64,000 bases of DNA from Novosphingobium sp. FSW06-99 (GCF_001519065.1 NZ_KQ954253.1:110158-174157), one strand, 5' to 3'; shown: positions 1 to 8,706, numbered from the stretch's first letter. The notes: generated by a model not told the origin, from the sequence alone. Program-made: numbers and translations.

Positions 1-913
1 GCAGCAGGACGATCTTACCCGGCGCATGCGCACCGCTCGCAAGAAGGTGTTGCGCCGCAACCGCCTCTTCGAGCGGGAAGGTTGCCGCGACCGGAACCTG
101 CAAGGCGCCCTGCGCGGCAAGGTCTGCAAGTTCCTGGAGAATGCGCGTATCCTGACGGGCATAGACCATGCGGACTGTCCCGCCATAAGCCGCGATCGAG
201 GCCAGCCTTGCCGTTGGCTTCATGGCGCTGGCGGCCGTGGCAAGAGCGTCCTTGCCCGCGCAATCCAATCCGACATCGACACCGCCAGGCGCCAATCCGG
301 CCAAGGCTTCGGCAAGGCCGGAACCATAGGCGAGCGGCGTGATGCCAAGCGAGCGGAGGAAGCCATGTTTGGCGTGCGAAGCCGTGCCGAACACTGTCGC
401 ACCGCGCAGCTTTGCCAACTGCGCGGCAAGCGCACCGACACCACCGGATGCGCCATGCACCAGCACGGTATCACCGGCGCCGATGCCGAGCGCAAAAACC
501 ACTGCGCGATGCGCCGTCAGGCCGGCCAGCGGCAAGGCCGCGGCGGCGGTCCAGGGCAGCGTGGCGGGCTTGCGCACCAAGGCCTCGACAGGCACCGCCA
601 TGAATTCGGCATAAGTCCCGTGATGAAGGATTTCCTGCCGGACATAACCGAGCACTGCATCGCCCGGGGCAAACTCCTGCACCCCGTCGCCAACCGTTTC
701 GACCACCCCCGCCATGTCCCAGCCGGGGGTGACCGGAAACCAGGCATCCATGATCGTATCGCCGTGACCCGCCTGCAGCGCGAGATCGGCCGGGTTCAGC
801 GCGGCCGCCCGGATCCGCACCAGCACGCTGTTCTGGCCGACCCTGGGCATCGGCAATGTGCGCGGTTCAAGCACTTGCGGGCCGCCATAGCGGCTGTAGA
901 CCATCGCCCGCAT
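1..913 (-). CDS. Zinc-free medium-chain quinone oxidoreductase, 3' end cut by window
   Basis: A medium-chain dehydrogenase/reductase of the NADPH:quinone oxidoreductase type, probably reducing quinones or enones with NADPH in the cytoplasm. The reverse strand reads MRAMVYSRYGGPQVLEP at the N-terminus, then a GroES-like fold (residues ~1-120) and a Rossmann domain with VLVHGASGGVGALAAQLAK, the family's nucleotide-binding loop. No zinc-site cysteines are visible in the N-terminal domain. The C-terminus reaches KIVLL at the window edge, so only a few residues are missing. The ATG at 913 overlaps the stop of the upstream SnoaL-like gene by one base (TGATG), so the two are translationally coupled. 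An in-frame ATG at 904 is an alternative start. The real substrate is not readable from sequence. Confidence 0.85.
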   Translation of the reverse strand, partial: MRAMVYSRYGGPQVLEPRTLPMPRVGQNSVLVRIRAAALNPADLALQAGHGDTIMDAWFPVTPGWDMAGVVETVGDGVQEFAPGDAVLGYVRQEILHHGTYAEFMAVPVEALVRKPATLPWTAAAALPLAGLTAHRAVVFALGIGAGDTVLVHGASGGVGALAAQLAKLRGATVFGTASHAKHGFLRSLGITPLAYGSGLAEALAGLAPGGVDVGLDCAGKDALATAASAMKPTARLASIAAYGGTVRMVYARQDTRILQELADLAAQGALQVPVAATFPLEEAVAAQHLLASGAHAPGKIVLL

Positions 914-1392
914 CAGTCGGCCCCTGCAACCGGCAAATCGAGATCGATGCGGTGTTCGACAATGCGCCAGACGCCATCGACCCGGATCAGCCTTGACCGG
1001 TAGTACCCTGCCTCGATCGGGGTCACGGTTCCCTGGGCGCCGCGCGCCTGCGCTGGCCAACCTGCCGCGGGGCGATCCGCGCCGAGTGTGTTGTAGACAA
1101 TGAACTGGGCGTCGATCACGGCTTCGTCACCATCGATCGTGACGATATGATCCATCGTTGTGTGATGGCTGAACCCTCGCGCCGGATGTGGCGCCATCAT
1201 GTTGGCGACTGCCCAGGCAATTTGCTCGCGACCGACCAACCGCCCCAGTGGCTGCGGATCACCGCTGTTGAACCAGGCCATTTCGACCGTGCCCTGCTCG
1301 ACAAACAAGGCACTCATCGCCTCTGCGTCCCGCCGGTCGGTCGCGCGGACATAACGTGCCAGCACCTGGCTTACGGCTGCTTCATCTGACAT
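913..1392 (-). CDS. SnoaL-like / nuclear transport factor 2 family protein
   Basis: A 159-residue protein of the SnoaL-like (NTF2 fold) family, whose members are small cone-shaped isomerases, hydroxylases or ligand binders. It starts MSDEAAVSQVLARYVRATDRRDAEAMSALF, the usual first helices of the fold, and ends with YYRSRLIRVDGVWRIVEHRIDLD, the usual last strands. The open frame continues upstream to 1665, but that stretch runs through the divergent Rrf2 gene; the ATG at 1392 is preferred because it leaves a 94-bp divergent promoter region. It is first in a two-gene unit with the quinone oxidoreductase. The product is cytoplasmic (no signal peptide). Function beyond the fold cannot be assigned. 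Confidence 0.75.
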   Translation of the reverse strand: MSDEAAVSQVLARYVRATDRRDAEAMSALFVEQGTVEMAWFNSGDPQPLGRLVGREQIAWAVANMMAPHPARGFSHHTTMDHIVTIDGDEAVIDAQFIVYNTLGADRPAAGWPAQARGAQGTVTPIEAGYYRSRLIRVDGVWRIVEHRIDLDLPVAGAD

Positions 1393-1402
1393 CGACGGCT
1401 CC

Positions 1403-1431
1403 TTTAATGTATCAATGATTCGCACATTAAA
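1403..1431. promoter_or_regulatory. Inverted-repeat operator candidate for the Rrf2 regulator
   Basis: TTTAATGT at 1403-1410 and ACATTAAA at 1424-1431 form a perfect 8-bp inverted repeat with a 13-bp spacer. A second arrangement, TAATGTATC (1405-1413) and GATACATTA (1460-1468), is also a perfect 9-bp inverted repeat. Both lie in the 94-bp divergent region between the SnoaL-like gene and the Rrf2 gene. Binding by the Rrf2 protein is inferred from position only. Confidence 0.5.
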
Positions 1432-1486
1432 CGATGGCTGGAAAAATGCAACCATCATCGATACATTATGGCGATGGAGATGACAG

Positions 1487-1957
1487 ATGATTGATTTGCG
1501 GTTCCCGACCACCCTGCAGATGATGCTGAGCCTGGCCCTGGCCCAGCGTGAGGGCGATCTTGTGCTCAGTTCGGCGCAGCTTGCCGAAGGGGCCGGTACC
1601 AACGCGAGCCTCGTGCGCCGTCTGCTGCCGCAACTGGCAAAGGCAGGACTTGTCACGGGCACCAAGGGGCGTGAAGGCGGAGTCAGGCTGGCACGGCCTG
1701 CATGCGAGATATCGCTCGACGCGGTCTACCTCGCCGTCATGGGCGAAGATCCGCTATGGGCAGCCAGGCACAATGTTCCCCACCGTTGCCTGGTCAGCAA
1801 CAACATGGCTGACTTTTTCGAAGGGCTGACACGTGATGCCCAAGCCGCACTGGTGGCTTCGCTCGCGCGACGAAATCTCGCCGACAGTCTCGAAGAGCTT
1901 CGGGTTATCGAAGCGAGCGCGGAGGCGGCATTGCGGACTGCGGCCCGATCGGGGTAA
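1487..1957 (+). CDS. Rrf2 family transcriptional regulator
   Basis: A 156-residue winged-helix regulator of the Rrf2 family. The N-terminal helix-turn-helix is clear (LSSAQLAEGAGTNASLVRRL, about residues 27-46), followed by the wing (GTKGREGGVRLAR). Iron-sulphur Rrf2 proteins such as IscR and NsrR use three clustered cysteines near residues 90-105; here only two cysteines are visible (PACEI and HRCLV) and they are far apart, so a cluster-free or thiol-type sensor is more likely. It is divergent from the SnoaL/quinone-oxidoreductase pair, with inverted repeats between them, which suggests that it controls them and itself. The inducer is unknown; quinone or electrophile stress is a guess from the neighbour. 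Confidence 0.88.
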   Translation: MIDLRFPTTLQMMLSLALAQREGDLVLSSAQLAEGAGTNASLVRRLLPQLAKAGLVTGTKGREGGVRLARPACEISLDAVYLAVMGEDPLWAARHNVPHRCLVSNNMADFFEGLTRDAQAALVASLARRNLADSLEELRVIEASAEAALRTAARSG

Positions 1958-1982
1958 TCGCGCAGGCGCCGACCGCGAACAA

Positions 1983-2384
1983 TCAGTCTGCACCAATGTC
2001 GGGCGCGACAAGGCCATCGGGTGCCATGTCGGCAAGGACACGCGCGGCGGTCCAGGCGGCCGGAAAGCCCGCGTACGGAGCGGTCTGCACGATGGCTTCC
2101 CCGATCTCGGCCAAAGACAGGCCGTTGGTCAGCGCAATACGAAAATGGTTTTGCAACTCGGTGGTCTGACGCAGGGCGATCAGCGCGGCGATCGTAACCA
2201 GACTGCGCTGCTTGCGATCCAGGCCGTCTCTGCTCCAGACTTTGCCGAACACGAATTCGAGTGAAAGATCCGCGATGGCGGCTTCGGCGCCAACGCCCTG
2301 AGCCCGATCCAGCATTTGCGCGGCTCTGTCCGCCCCTCTCAGTTCGGCGTAGACCCGCATGCCTTGCGCATGGTGCGGGTTCAC
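1983..2384 (-). CDS. Carboxymuconolactone decarboxylase family protein
   Basis: A 133-residue protein of the CMD/AhpD-like family. The conserved core is visible: FGKVWSRDGLDRKQRSLVTIAALIAL, then LQNHFRIALTNGLSLAEIGEAIVQTAPYAGFPAAW. The histidine of LQNH is retained, but the CxxC pair of AhpD peroxidase members is absent, so it belongs with the gamma-carboxymuconolactone decarboxylase-like branch. It starts with GTG whose last bases overlap the stop of the aldehyde dehydrogenase gene (GTGA, 4-nt overlap), so it is the second gene of a coupled pair. The pair is divergent from a LysR regulator and looks like a small aromatic or alicyclic degradation unit; the substrate is unknown. Confidence 0.85.
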   Translation of the reverse strand: MNPHHAQGMRVYAELRGADRAAQMLDRAQGVGAEAAIADLSLEFVFGKVWSRDGLDRKQRSLVTIAALIALRQTTELQNHFRIALTNGLSLAEIGEAIVQTAPYAGFPAAWTAARVLADMAPDGLVAPDIGAD

Positions 2385-3805
2385 GCCGACTGCGCGCCCA
2401 GCAGGGCCTTTGGCTCAAGGTAGGCCTGGAGTCCGAAGACGCCATAGTCGCGGCCGATCCCCGATTGCTTGAACCCGCCGAATGGCGCGGCAGGGTCGTG
2501 CGGTGCGCCGTTTATGACAACACGTCCGGCCTCGATCCGTTTCGCCACCGCAGCAGCCCGATCCACGCTGGCGGATATGACATAGGCTTGCAGGCCATAG
2601 GGCGTATCGTTGGCTATCGAAATCGCCTCGGCCTCATCTTCATAGGTCAGCAGGCACAACACCGGGCCGAAGATCTCTTCCCTTGAAATCCTCATGTCAT
2701 TGGTGACATTCGCAAAGATGGTCGGCTTGACGAAATACCCGCCAAGACCGTCGGGGTGCCCCTCCCCCCCGGCGACAAGCGTGGCACCGGCCTCGATGCC
2801 CAGCCGGATATAGCGCTGAACGCGATCATACTGGGCCTGGCTGACCATCGGCCCGATGGTCGTCGCGGGATCGCGCGGGTTGCCGGCCACGATTGTTTTC
2901 AGCGCATTCCTCACGGCGGCGATCGCCTCGTCAAAGCGCGACGCCGGGATGAGAATTCGGGTACCGGCCACGCAGGCCTGCCCGCTGTTGGCAAATCCGG
3001 CCTCCAGCGCGATGGGCATGGCCTTGGCAAAGTCGGCATCATCCAGGATTATCGTCGGCGACTTGCCGCCAAGTTCCAGGGTCACACGCTTCAGCGTATC
3101 GGCGGCAGCGCGAACAATCGCTTTGCCAACCGCCGTGGAGCCGGTGAACGAGATTTTCGCAATGTCCGGATTTTCGGTGATTTCTGCGCCGACGACATCC
3201 CCTCGGCCGTTGACGATATTGAAGAGGCCCGCGGGCGCGCCCGCTGCATGCAGCGCTTCAAGCACGACGTGTGTCTGTGCTGCGCTCATCTCGCTGGGCT
3301 TTATGACGGCGGTGCACCCGGCGGCCAGCGCATAGGCGAGTTTGTTGCAAATGAAGCCCGCATTGCTGTTCCACGGCGTGATCAACCCGACCACACCGAC
3401 CGGTTCCATGATCACCTCTGCGGTGCCGATCGGTTGCGTCAGATCGAAACCTTGCAGGGCGTGGGCCGCATCGAGGAAGCTGCTTGCCGCATGACCTGCC
3501 ATCCACGTCGCGCGCGCGATCGGGGCGCCATATTCCAGGATGATCGCATCACGCAGGGCGTCTTTCCTGGCGTCCATTGCCTGGTGCAATCGGCGCAGCA
3601 GGTCAATGCGATCCGCCTTGCTGCTGCGCGACCAGGCCGGAAAGGCCCGTTTCGCTGCGGCGATGGCCGCCCTCGCATCGTGGACATCCCCCAACCTGAC
3701 CTGCCCGAAAACGTCTCCGGTTGTCGGATCATGCAAATCGAACAGTTCGGTTCCGTGCGGTGCGACGAAACGGCCGTCGATATAGATGTGGGCGATCTGT
3801 TGCAT
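2381..3805 (-). CDS. NAD(P)-dependent aldehyde dehydrogenase
   Basis: An aldehyde dehydrogenase of 474 residues that oxidises an aldehyde to its acid with NAD(P)+. Family marks: VVGLITPWNSNAGF for cofactor-proximal binding, FTGSTAVGK, VTLELGGKSP with the general-base glutamate, and GQACVAG with the catalytic cysteine; EEIFGPVL follows near the C-terminus. The open frame continues upstream to 3949, but the start at 3805 (MQQIAHIYIDGRFV) matches the usual beginning of the family and leaves a promoter region shared with the divergent LysR gene. The downstream carboxymuconolactone-decarboxylase-like gene overlaps its stop. The aldehyde is unknown. Confidence 0.92.
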   Translation of the reverse strand: MQQIAHIYIDGRFVAPHGTELFDLHDPTTGDVFGQVRLGDVHDARAAIAAAKRAFPAWSRSSKADRIDLLRRLHQAMDARKDALRDAIILEYGAPIARATWMAGHAASSFLDAAHALQGFDLTQPIGTAEVIMEPVGVVGLITPWNSNAGFICNKLAYALAAGCTAVIKPSEMSAAQTHVVLEALHAAGAPAGLFNIVNGRGDVVGAEITENPDIAKISFTGSTAVGKAIVRAAADTLKRVTLELGGKSPTIILDDADFAKAMPIALEAGFANSGQACVAGTRILIPASRFDEAIAAVRNALKTIVAGNPRDPATTIGPMVSQAQYDRVQRYIRLGIEAGATLVAGGEGHPDGLGGYFVKPTIFANVTNDMRISREEIFGPVLCLLTYEDEAEAISIANDTPYGLQAYVISASVDRAAAVAKRIEAGRVVINGAPHDPAAPFGGFKQSGIGRDYGVFGLQAYLEPKALLGAQSA

Positions 3806-3852
3806 CTGTCGCTGTCCAGGTGGTTGCGTTGGCGCCACATGTAGGACTGACA

Positions 3853-3875
3853 AATGATCATGATAATCTATATAG
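3853..3875. promoter_or_regulatory. Palindromes in the LysR/aldehyde dehydrogenase divergent region
   Basis: ATGATCAT (3854-3861) and CTATATAG (3868-3875) are perfect 8-bp palindromes in an AT-rich stretch between the divergent LysR and aldehyde dehydrogenase starts. This is where a LysR binding site is expected, but no experiment or alignment supports the exact box. Confidence 0.35.
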
Positions 3876-3906
3876 TGCGCCATGAGATGATGCAGGAATT
3901 TGGATA

Positions 3907-4818
3907 ATGCGAAAAATAGGCATCGTGGAGCTGGAAGCTGCCATCGCAATCGCCAGGCGCCGCAGCTTCCGCGCCGCGTCTGCCGACCTCGGCATTTCCC
4001 CGACAGCGCTTAGCCAGATGATCGCAGGTTTCGAGGCCGGACTGGGCGTTCGGCTGTTCAACCGAACCACCCGCAGCGTCTCTCCCACAAGCGCAGGAGA
4101 CCAGTTCCTTGCTGCTGTCGAACCGGCCGTGGACGCAATCAATCATGCATTGGACACAGTCAAAAGCCATCGGGACGAACCCGCCGGCACGTTGCGGATC
4201 AACAGTTCGGTTGGCGCGGCCCGGCGCATTCTGTCACCGATCATCCTGGAATTTGTTCGCAATTATCCGCGAATGCAGGTGGACTTCGTGACGGAGGATC
4301 GCCCGATCGATATCGTCGCAGAAGGGTTTGATGCGGGCATACGGCCCGGCGATCTTGTGCCCGGAGACATGATCGCCGTCCATCTTGAGCCGATGCAACG
4401 ATTTGCGGTGGTCGGATCGCCCGCCTATTTCGCGAGCAAGCCGGTGCCCGAAACGCCGCGGGATCTGGCGCAGCACACCTGTATCCGAGCCAGGATGCCA
4501 AGTGGCAAAATGTACCGCTGGGAATTCGAACAGGACGGCCGGGCTTTTGCGCTCGATGTGCCGGGGCAGCTCACTCTCGATGATGCCGGCCTGATGCTGG
4601 AAGCCGTGCTGGCAGGATCAGGCCTGGCCTATCTGGCCGAATGGTGGGTCCGCGACAGCATCCGCGATGGCGGGCTTGTGCGTGTGCTGGACAGCTTCAC
4701 ACCCTCGTCGGCTGGGCTTTGCCTCTATTATCCAAGCCGTCGCTATCAACCCGCCGGCTTGCGCGCCTTGATCTCGTTCATTGGCGAGATACGTCGCAAA
4801 AGCCAACCGATCGCCTGA
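3907..4818 (+). CDS. LysR family transcriptional regulator (CrgA-like branch)
   Basis: A 303-residue LysR regulator. The N-terminal helix-turn-helix is typical (AIARRRSFRAASADLGISPT then LSQMIAGFEAGLGVRLFNRTTRSVSPTSAG, residues ~11-60). The effector domain has the motif GTLRINSSVGAARRILSPII and ends near ALISFIGEIRR, as in the CrgA/PA2206 branch. It is divergent from the aldehyde dehydrogenase/CMD-like pair across about 100 bp, so it most likely regulates that pair. Convergent with the next LysR gene, whose stop is 40 bp away. The co-inducer is unknown. Confidence 0.9.
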   Translation: MRKIGIVELEAAIAIARRRSFRAASADLGISPTALSQMIAGFEAGLGVRLFNRTTRSVSPTSAGDQFLAAVEPAVDAINHALDTVKSHRDEPAGTLRINSSVGAARRILSPIILEFVRNYPRMQVDFVTEDRPIDIVAEGFDAGIRPGDLVPGDMIAVHLEPMQRFAVVGSPAYFASKPVPETPRDLAQHTCIRARMPSGKMYRWEFEQDGRAFALDVPGQLTLDDAGLMLEAVLAGSGLAYLAEWWVRDSIRDGGLVRVLDSFTPSSAGLCLYYPSRRYQPAGLRALISFIGEIRRKSQPIA

Positions 4819-4857
4819 TGTACGCGGCCCCGTGTCCATCCGGGATGTGTTGCCCGG

Positions 4858-5760
4858 TCACGCTTTCTCGTGCGCCGCGACCAGCCGATCGAGTTCGTCC
4901 CTGGTCTGTTGCAGGATCGGGGAGTTCCAGTCCTTTGCCGTTGCAAGGTAAATGTCGGTAAATGCCCCTTCTTCGTTGAGCGGAACATACCGGACATCGT
5001 CGCTGCGCATGCGCCGCACCGTCGCCGGCACAATGCAAACGCCCGCTTCTGCGGCAACCAGACCCAGCGCACCGAACACATCCCCCAGCGCGGTCTCGCG
5101 TATCGGCACAAAACCTGCCCGTTCCATCATCCGTACGATCGGATCGGATCGGCGGCCCACGGCGGGATCATGATAGCGAACAATGGTTTCCTGGGCGAGG
5201 TCAGCGAAGCGCAAGCCCAGGCGATCGGCGCTTGCCAGCGGGTGGTCCCGCGCCAGCGCCACGACATAGGGTTCACGGCGAATGACAATCTGGTCGATCT
5301 GTTCGTCCTGCACCGGTTCACGGCCCAGACCGACATCAACGGCGCCATTGCGGATGCCGAGGATCTGCTCTTCCGACGACATCACTTTCAGATCGATGTC
5401 GAGTTGCGGATTGAGATCGCGCAGATGCTTGATGACCGGCGGCAGATGGCCGTAGAGCGCGTAGACCTCGAACCCGATCCGCAGGGTCTGGCGCCCGCCG
5501 CGACCAAATCGCACGGTGTCGCTCTTCAACCGATCGATCCGGCCAACAATTTCCTGCGCGCGTTCCTGAAAAAACACGCCCGAAGCGGTCAATCGCATCG
5601 GGCGCGCGTCCCGATCGATCAGGCGCACGCCCAGTTCATCCTCCAGATTGCTGATCTGGCGACTGAATGGCGGCTGGGCGATATGCACTTCTTCGGCCGC
5701 ACGCGTAAAATTCAACGTGCGGCACAGCGCCAGGAAATAGCGCAGTTGTCTGATTTCCAT
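4858..5760 (-). CDS. LysR family transcriptional regulator (BenM/CatM-like)
   Basis: A 300-residue LysR regulator starting MEIRQLRYFLALCRTLNFTRAAEE, with the helix-turn-helix AEEVHIAQPPFSRQISNLED, the wording typical of the BenM/CatM/CbnR branch that senses aromatic or chloroaromatic ring-cleavage products. The effector domain contains LRIGFEVYALYGHLPPVIK and the ligand-loop region VGLGREPV. An open frame extends upstream to 5859 but lacks similarity to the family, so the start at 5760 is preferred. No obvious partner operon is divergent from it; the nearest gene upstream is another LysR gene on the same strand (126-bp gap). Confidence 0.9.
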   Translation of the reverse strand: MEIRQLRYFLALCRTLNFTRAAEEVHIAQPPFSRQISNLEDELGVRLIDRDARPMRLTASGVFFQERAQEIVGRIDRLKSDTVRFGRGGRQTLRIGFEVYALYGHLPPVIKHLRDLNPQLDIDLKVMSSEEQILGIRNGAVDVGLGREPVQDEQIDQIVIRREPYVVALARDHPLASADRLGLRFADLAQETIVRYHDPAVGRRSDPIVRMMERAGFVPIRETALGDVFGALGLVAAEAGVCIVPATVRRMRSDDVRYVPLNEEGAFTDIYLATAKDWNSPILQQTRDELDRLVAAHEKA

Positions 5761-5886
5761 GTCCCGCCAAATCCCCGGTGCTGGGTACCCAATGGCCATG
5801 ATCCTGGACCTTGCCTCCTTGCAAATCCACAAGGATTTCAGCAGCGCCAGTCCCGGCATCGCGCCCTTTTCGCCAGCCCCGATCCG

Positions 5887-6807
5887 TCAGGCCGGGGTGC
5901 CCGAGGATCGTCGGCTCACCTGCAGGATAAGCTCGGCAAGCCACACATGCGCAGCCTGGCCAGAATGCCGTTGATGCCAACTGAGCACGCTCGCAACCGA
6001 ACGATTGGGCAAGGGCAGCGGGCGGATCACGATTTCGCCTGAATAAGCAAGAACTTGTGCGATCTGCTGACGGACGATTGCGATATGGTCGGTATCGCGA
6101 AGCAAGGCAGGCAATGCGAGATATGGCACCGCACCGACCGTCCGGTTGGGCAGCCCTGCATTGGCCAGGGCCTGCCCGACAAACGCCATGTCCTCTCCGC
6201 TCGATGAGATATCGACCCGGCTCAGACCGGCAAAATCCCGCAGGGTCAACGGTGTCTGCACAGCCGCGAGCTGGTGGTCGCGGCGCATGACGATCCGGTA
6301 ATCGTCCTCGTTCAGGATGCAGGAGGCAAACCGCTGGCGGTCAAGCGATCGAGCCATGATGACGAAGTCAAGCTCACCGCGATCGAGCAGGTCATCCACC
6401 GCCAGATTGCCGCTGGGCCGAATATCCAGCCGGATGCCTGGCGCCTGCGTTGCGCAAGCGAGCAGGATGGGAGTCGCGAGCACCAGCGCGGCGTGATTGT
6501 TGAGCGCAAGGCGGAAATCACGTTCGTCGGTCGCGGCCGAAAACGTCTCCGGCTCGAGCGCGGTGGCAAAGCCTTCGAGCGCGCGGCGGATTGGCAGCGC
6601 AAGCTGGTGCGCGCGGGCGGTGGGTTCCATGCCAGATGCGGTGCGGATGAACAGGGGATCGTCCACCAATGCCCGCAGGCGACTGAGCGCGTGGCTGGCC
6701 GCCGGTTGGCTGAGCGCCAGTCTGCTGGCGGCGCGACTAACGCTGCGCTCTTCCATCAGCGCTTCGAAAACGACAAGCAGATTGAGGTCGAAGCGGCTCA
6801 GACGCAT
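5887..6807 (-). CDS. LysR family transcriptional regulator (NodD/NahR-like)
   Basis: A 306-residue LysR regulator of the NodD/NahR/LeuO type: MRLSRFDLNLLVVFEALMEE, then the helix-turn-helix RSVSRAASRLALSQPAASHALSRLR. The effector domain follows (FRLALNNHAALVLATPILL). An in-frame ATG 18 bp upstream (6825) is an alternative start. Its start lies 24 bp downstream of the outer-membrane factor gene's stop, on the same strand, so it may be co-transcribed with the RND efflux operon and regulate it. The signal it responds to is unknown. Confidence 0.88.
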   Translation of the reverse strand: MRLSRFDLNLLVVFEALMEERSVSRAASRLALSQPAASHALSRLRALVDDPLFIRTASGMEPTARAHQLALPIRRALEGFATALEPETFSAATDERDFRLALNNHAALVLATPILLACATQAPGIRLDIRPSGNLAVDDLLDRGELDFVIMARSLDRQRFASCILNEDDYRIVMRRDHQLAAVQTPLTLRDFAGLSRVDISSSGEDMAFVGQALANAGLPNRTVGAVPYLALPALLRDTDHIAIVRQQIAQVLAYSGEIVIRPLPLPNRSVASVLSWHQRHSGQAAHVWLAELILQVSRRSSGTPA

Positions 6808-6830
6808 AGTCTCTATTCGGGCCATTCCGG

Positions 6831-8225
6831 TCAGTTTGGCAAGGACCATCCACCACCCATCGCTTTATAGAGGTCTACCAACCCCTGGGCGCGTGCCAGG
6901 TTGGCCGCAATCAGGCTGGCCTGCGCCTTCGCCAGCGCCTGTTGCGCGGCCAGGGGTGCCAGGGTGTCGACCGTGCCGGCGGCATATCCGGCGCGGGTCG
7001 ATTCCAGCGTCTGTTGCGCGCTGGCGACAGCCTCGGCTTGCCGGACAACCTGCTCACGCGCGCCTTGTTCGGTTGCCAGGGCATCCTCGACGTCGCGGAA
7101 GGCGAGATGGATCGTCTTGAGATAATCGGCGGCAAGTTCCTGGTAGCGGCCATTCGCTTGCTGGAGTTGTCCCTTCAGCCGCCCGCCGTCGAAAATCGGC
7201 TGGAGGAGATTGAGCTGGATGTCGAAGATCGATGCCGGACCGGCCAGCGCCGAACTCAGCGCGACGCTCCCCACACCACCACTGCCGGTCAGTCCGAAGG
7301 AGGGCAGAAAGCTTTTGCGGGCGACCGCGATATTGGCATCGGCGGCTGCAAGGTTGCGTTCGGCCTCCTGCACGTCCGGGCGGTGGACAAGCAGACCGGA
7401 CGGGATGCCGGCGCAGACCGGTGGCAATGTCAGGTCCGACAACGATCCGCCGTCGACGCTGAAGCGCTCGGGATTGCGCCCGGTCAGCAGTGCGAGCGCA
7501 TCGATCCAGTGCGTACGCTGCGCTTCGAGCGGCGACACCGCCGCCGCTAGCTGGTTGGCGAGCGTGCGTTGTTGGGCAACCTGCACGCCGGTCACCAGGC
7601 CCTGGTGTTGCTGAATCGACAGCCCGTCGAGAATCTTGCGGGCGTCGGCAGCCTGGGTTTTGGCCGCGACAATCTGATCACGCGTGGCGAGCAGGTTGAG
7701 ATAGGCGGAAACCGTGCCGGTGACGACGCCGACACGCGTGACAGCAAGGTCGTAGCCGACCGCCTCGGCCCCCAGACTGGCCGCATGGGCGGTGTCGTGG
7801 TTCTTTCCCCAGATATCGAGCTCATAGGACGCACTGAACACACCGCTGAGCGTGCCGTATTGGCGCACCTGCCCGGTCGGGCTGTACTTGCGCGTGTCTT
7901 CGACCAGGGGCGCGGCAGACAGCGTCGGCAGCAGCGCCGCGCCGGCAATCCGCGCCTGCGCGTCGGCTTCGCGCAAACGCGCCTGTGCCGCGGCGAGATC
8001 GTCGTTGTGCGCCTCTGCATCGGCGATCAGACCGTCGAGTTCGGTTGAGCCGAAAGCCTTCCACCAGGTGGCTGCAGGCCAGGCGGCGCTATCGGCCTGC
8101 CCGTTCCACGCGGCTGCCGGTATTGGCGCCTGCGGCACGGCGGGATGAGGGCCAAGCGCGCAGCCGGCAAGCGCCGAGGCGGCAAGCAGCGGGGCGACAA
8201 GTGGGACGGCGCGATACCATTTCAT
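6831..8225 (-). CDS. Outer-membrane efflux factor, NodT/OprM family lipoprotein
   Basis: A 464-residue TolC-like outer-membrane channel of the NodT/OprM family, completing a tripartite efflux pump. The N-terminus MKWYRAVPLVAPLLAASALAGCAL is a lipoprotein signal with lipobox LAGC, as in OprM. Two outer-membrane-efflux repeats are recognisable, the first around SASYELDIWGKN and the second around RPDVQEAERNLAAADANIAVARKSFLPSF, the family's hallmark. Long coiled-coil helices flank them (rich in alanine and glutamine). The start ATG overlaps the stop of the GlcG-like gene (ATGA), so translation is coupled. It is last of the four pump genes, before a LysR gene. Confidence 0.92.
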   Translation of the reverse strand: MKWYRAVPLVAPLLAASALAGCALGPHPAVPQAPIPAAAWNGQADSAAWPAATWWKAFGSTELDGLIADAEAHNDDLAAAQARLREADAQARIAGAALLPTLSAAPLVEDTRKYSPTGQVRQYGTLSGVFSASYELDIWGKNHDTAHAASLGAEAVGYDLAVTRVGVVTGTVSAYLNLLATRDQIVAAKTQAADARKILDGLSIQQHQGLVTGVQVAQQRTLANQLAAAVSPLEAQRTHWIDALALLTGRNPERFSVDGGSLSDLTLPPVCAGIPSGLLVHRPDVQEAERNLAAADANIAVARKSFLPSFGLTGSGGVGSVALSSALAGPASIFDIQLNLLQPIFDGGRLKGQLQQANGRYQELAADYLKTIHLAFRDVEDALATEQGAREQVVRQAEAVASAQQTLESTRAGYAAGTVDTLAPLAAQQALAKAQASLIAANLARAQGLVDLYKAMGGGWSLPN

Positions 8226-8692
8226 GATGCATGTTCCATCGCGGCCGCCACTTGCGCGGCGATGGTGGCATCCTGATCCTTGTTCAGCCCGGCAATGCCA
8301 ACCGCACCCACGCATGCGCCGTTGATCACGATTGGCACACCACCGCGCAATGCGGTCAGGCCGGCAGTGGCCAGCGCGGTGCGGCCTTTGGCGACATTCT
8401 CTTCCAGTTCGCTGGTGGGGCGTCGCATCAGGGCCGCCGACCGCGCTTTGCCGATCGCGAGATCAACGCTGCCCGGTCGCACCGCGTCCATGCGAACAAA
8501 CGCGAGCAGCATCCCCGATCCGTCGACGATGGCGATGGCGGAAGGGGCATCGGCGGCGATCGCACGGGTCTCCGCTTCGTTCAGGGCGCGGATGGCGCCG
8601 GCCCTGGTCAGGATCGGGGAATTGGCGACGAGTGGCGCGGCCTGCGCCGTACTGGCGATGAGGCCGGAGGCGATCAGAAACGGAATACGCAT
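8222..8692 (-). CDS. GlcG/HbpS-like heme-binding-fold protein with signal peptide
   Basis: A 156-residue exported protein of the GlcG/HbpS (DUF336) family. A signal peptide is visible (MRIPFLIASGLIASTAQAAP), followed by the family core: AIRALNEAETRAIA, then AIAIVDGSGMLLAFVRMDAV, KARSAALMRRPT and GGVPIVINGACVGAVGIAGL. Some members (HbpS) bind heme and interact with sensor kinases; GlcG accompanies glycolate oxidation. Here it sits between the RND pump gene (14-bp gap) and the outer-membrane factor gene (4-nt overlap), so it is part of the efflux operon. A periplasmic accessory or ligand-binding role is inferred from location only. Confidence 0.83.
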   Translation of the reverse strand: MRIPFLIASGLIASTAQAAPLVANSPILTRAGAIRALNEAETRAIAADAPSAIAIVDGSGMLLAFVRMDAVRPGSVDLAIGKARSAALMRRPTSELEENVAKGRTALATAGLTALRGGVPIVINGACVGAVGIAGLNKDQDATIAAQVAAAMEHAS

Positions 8693-8706
8693 GGAATATC
8701 CTTTGT

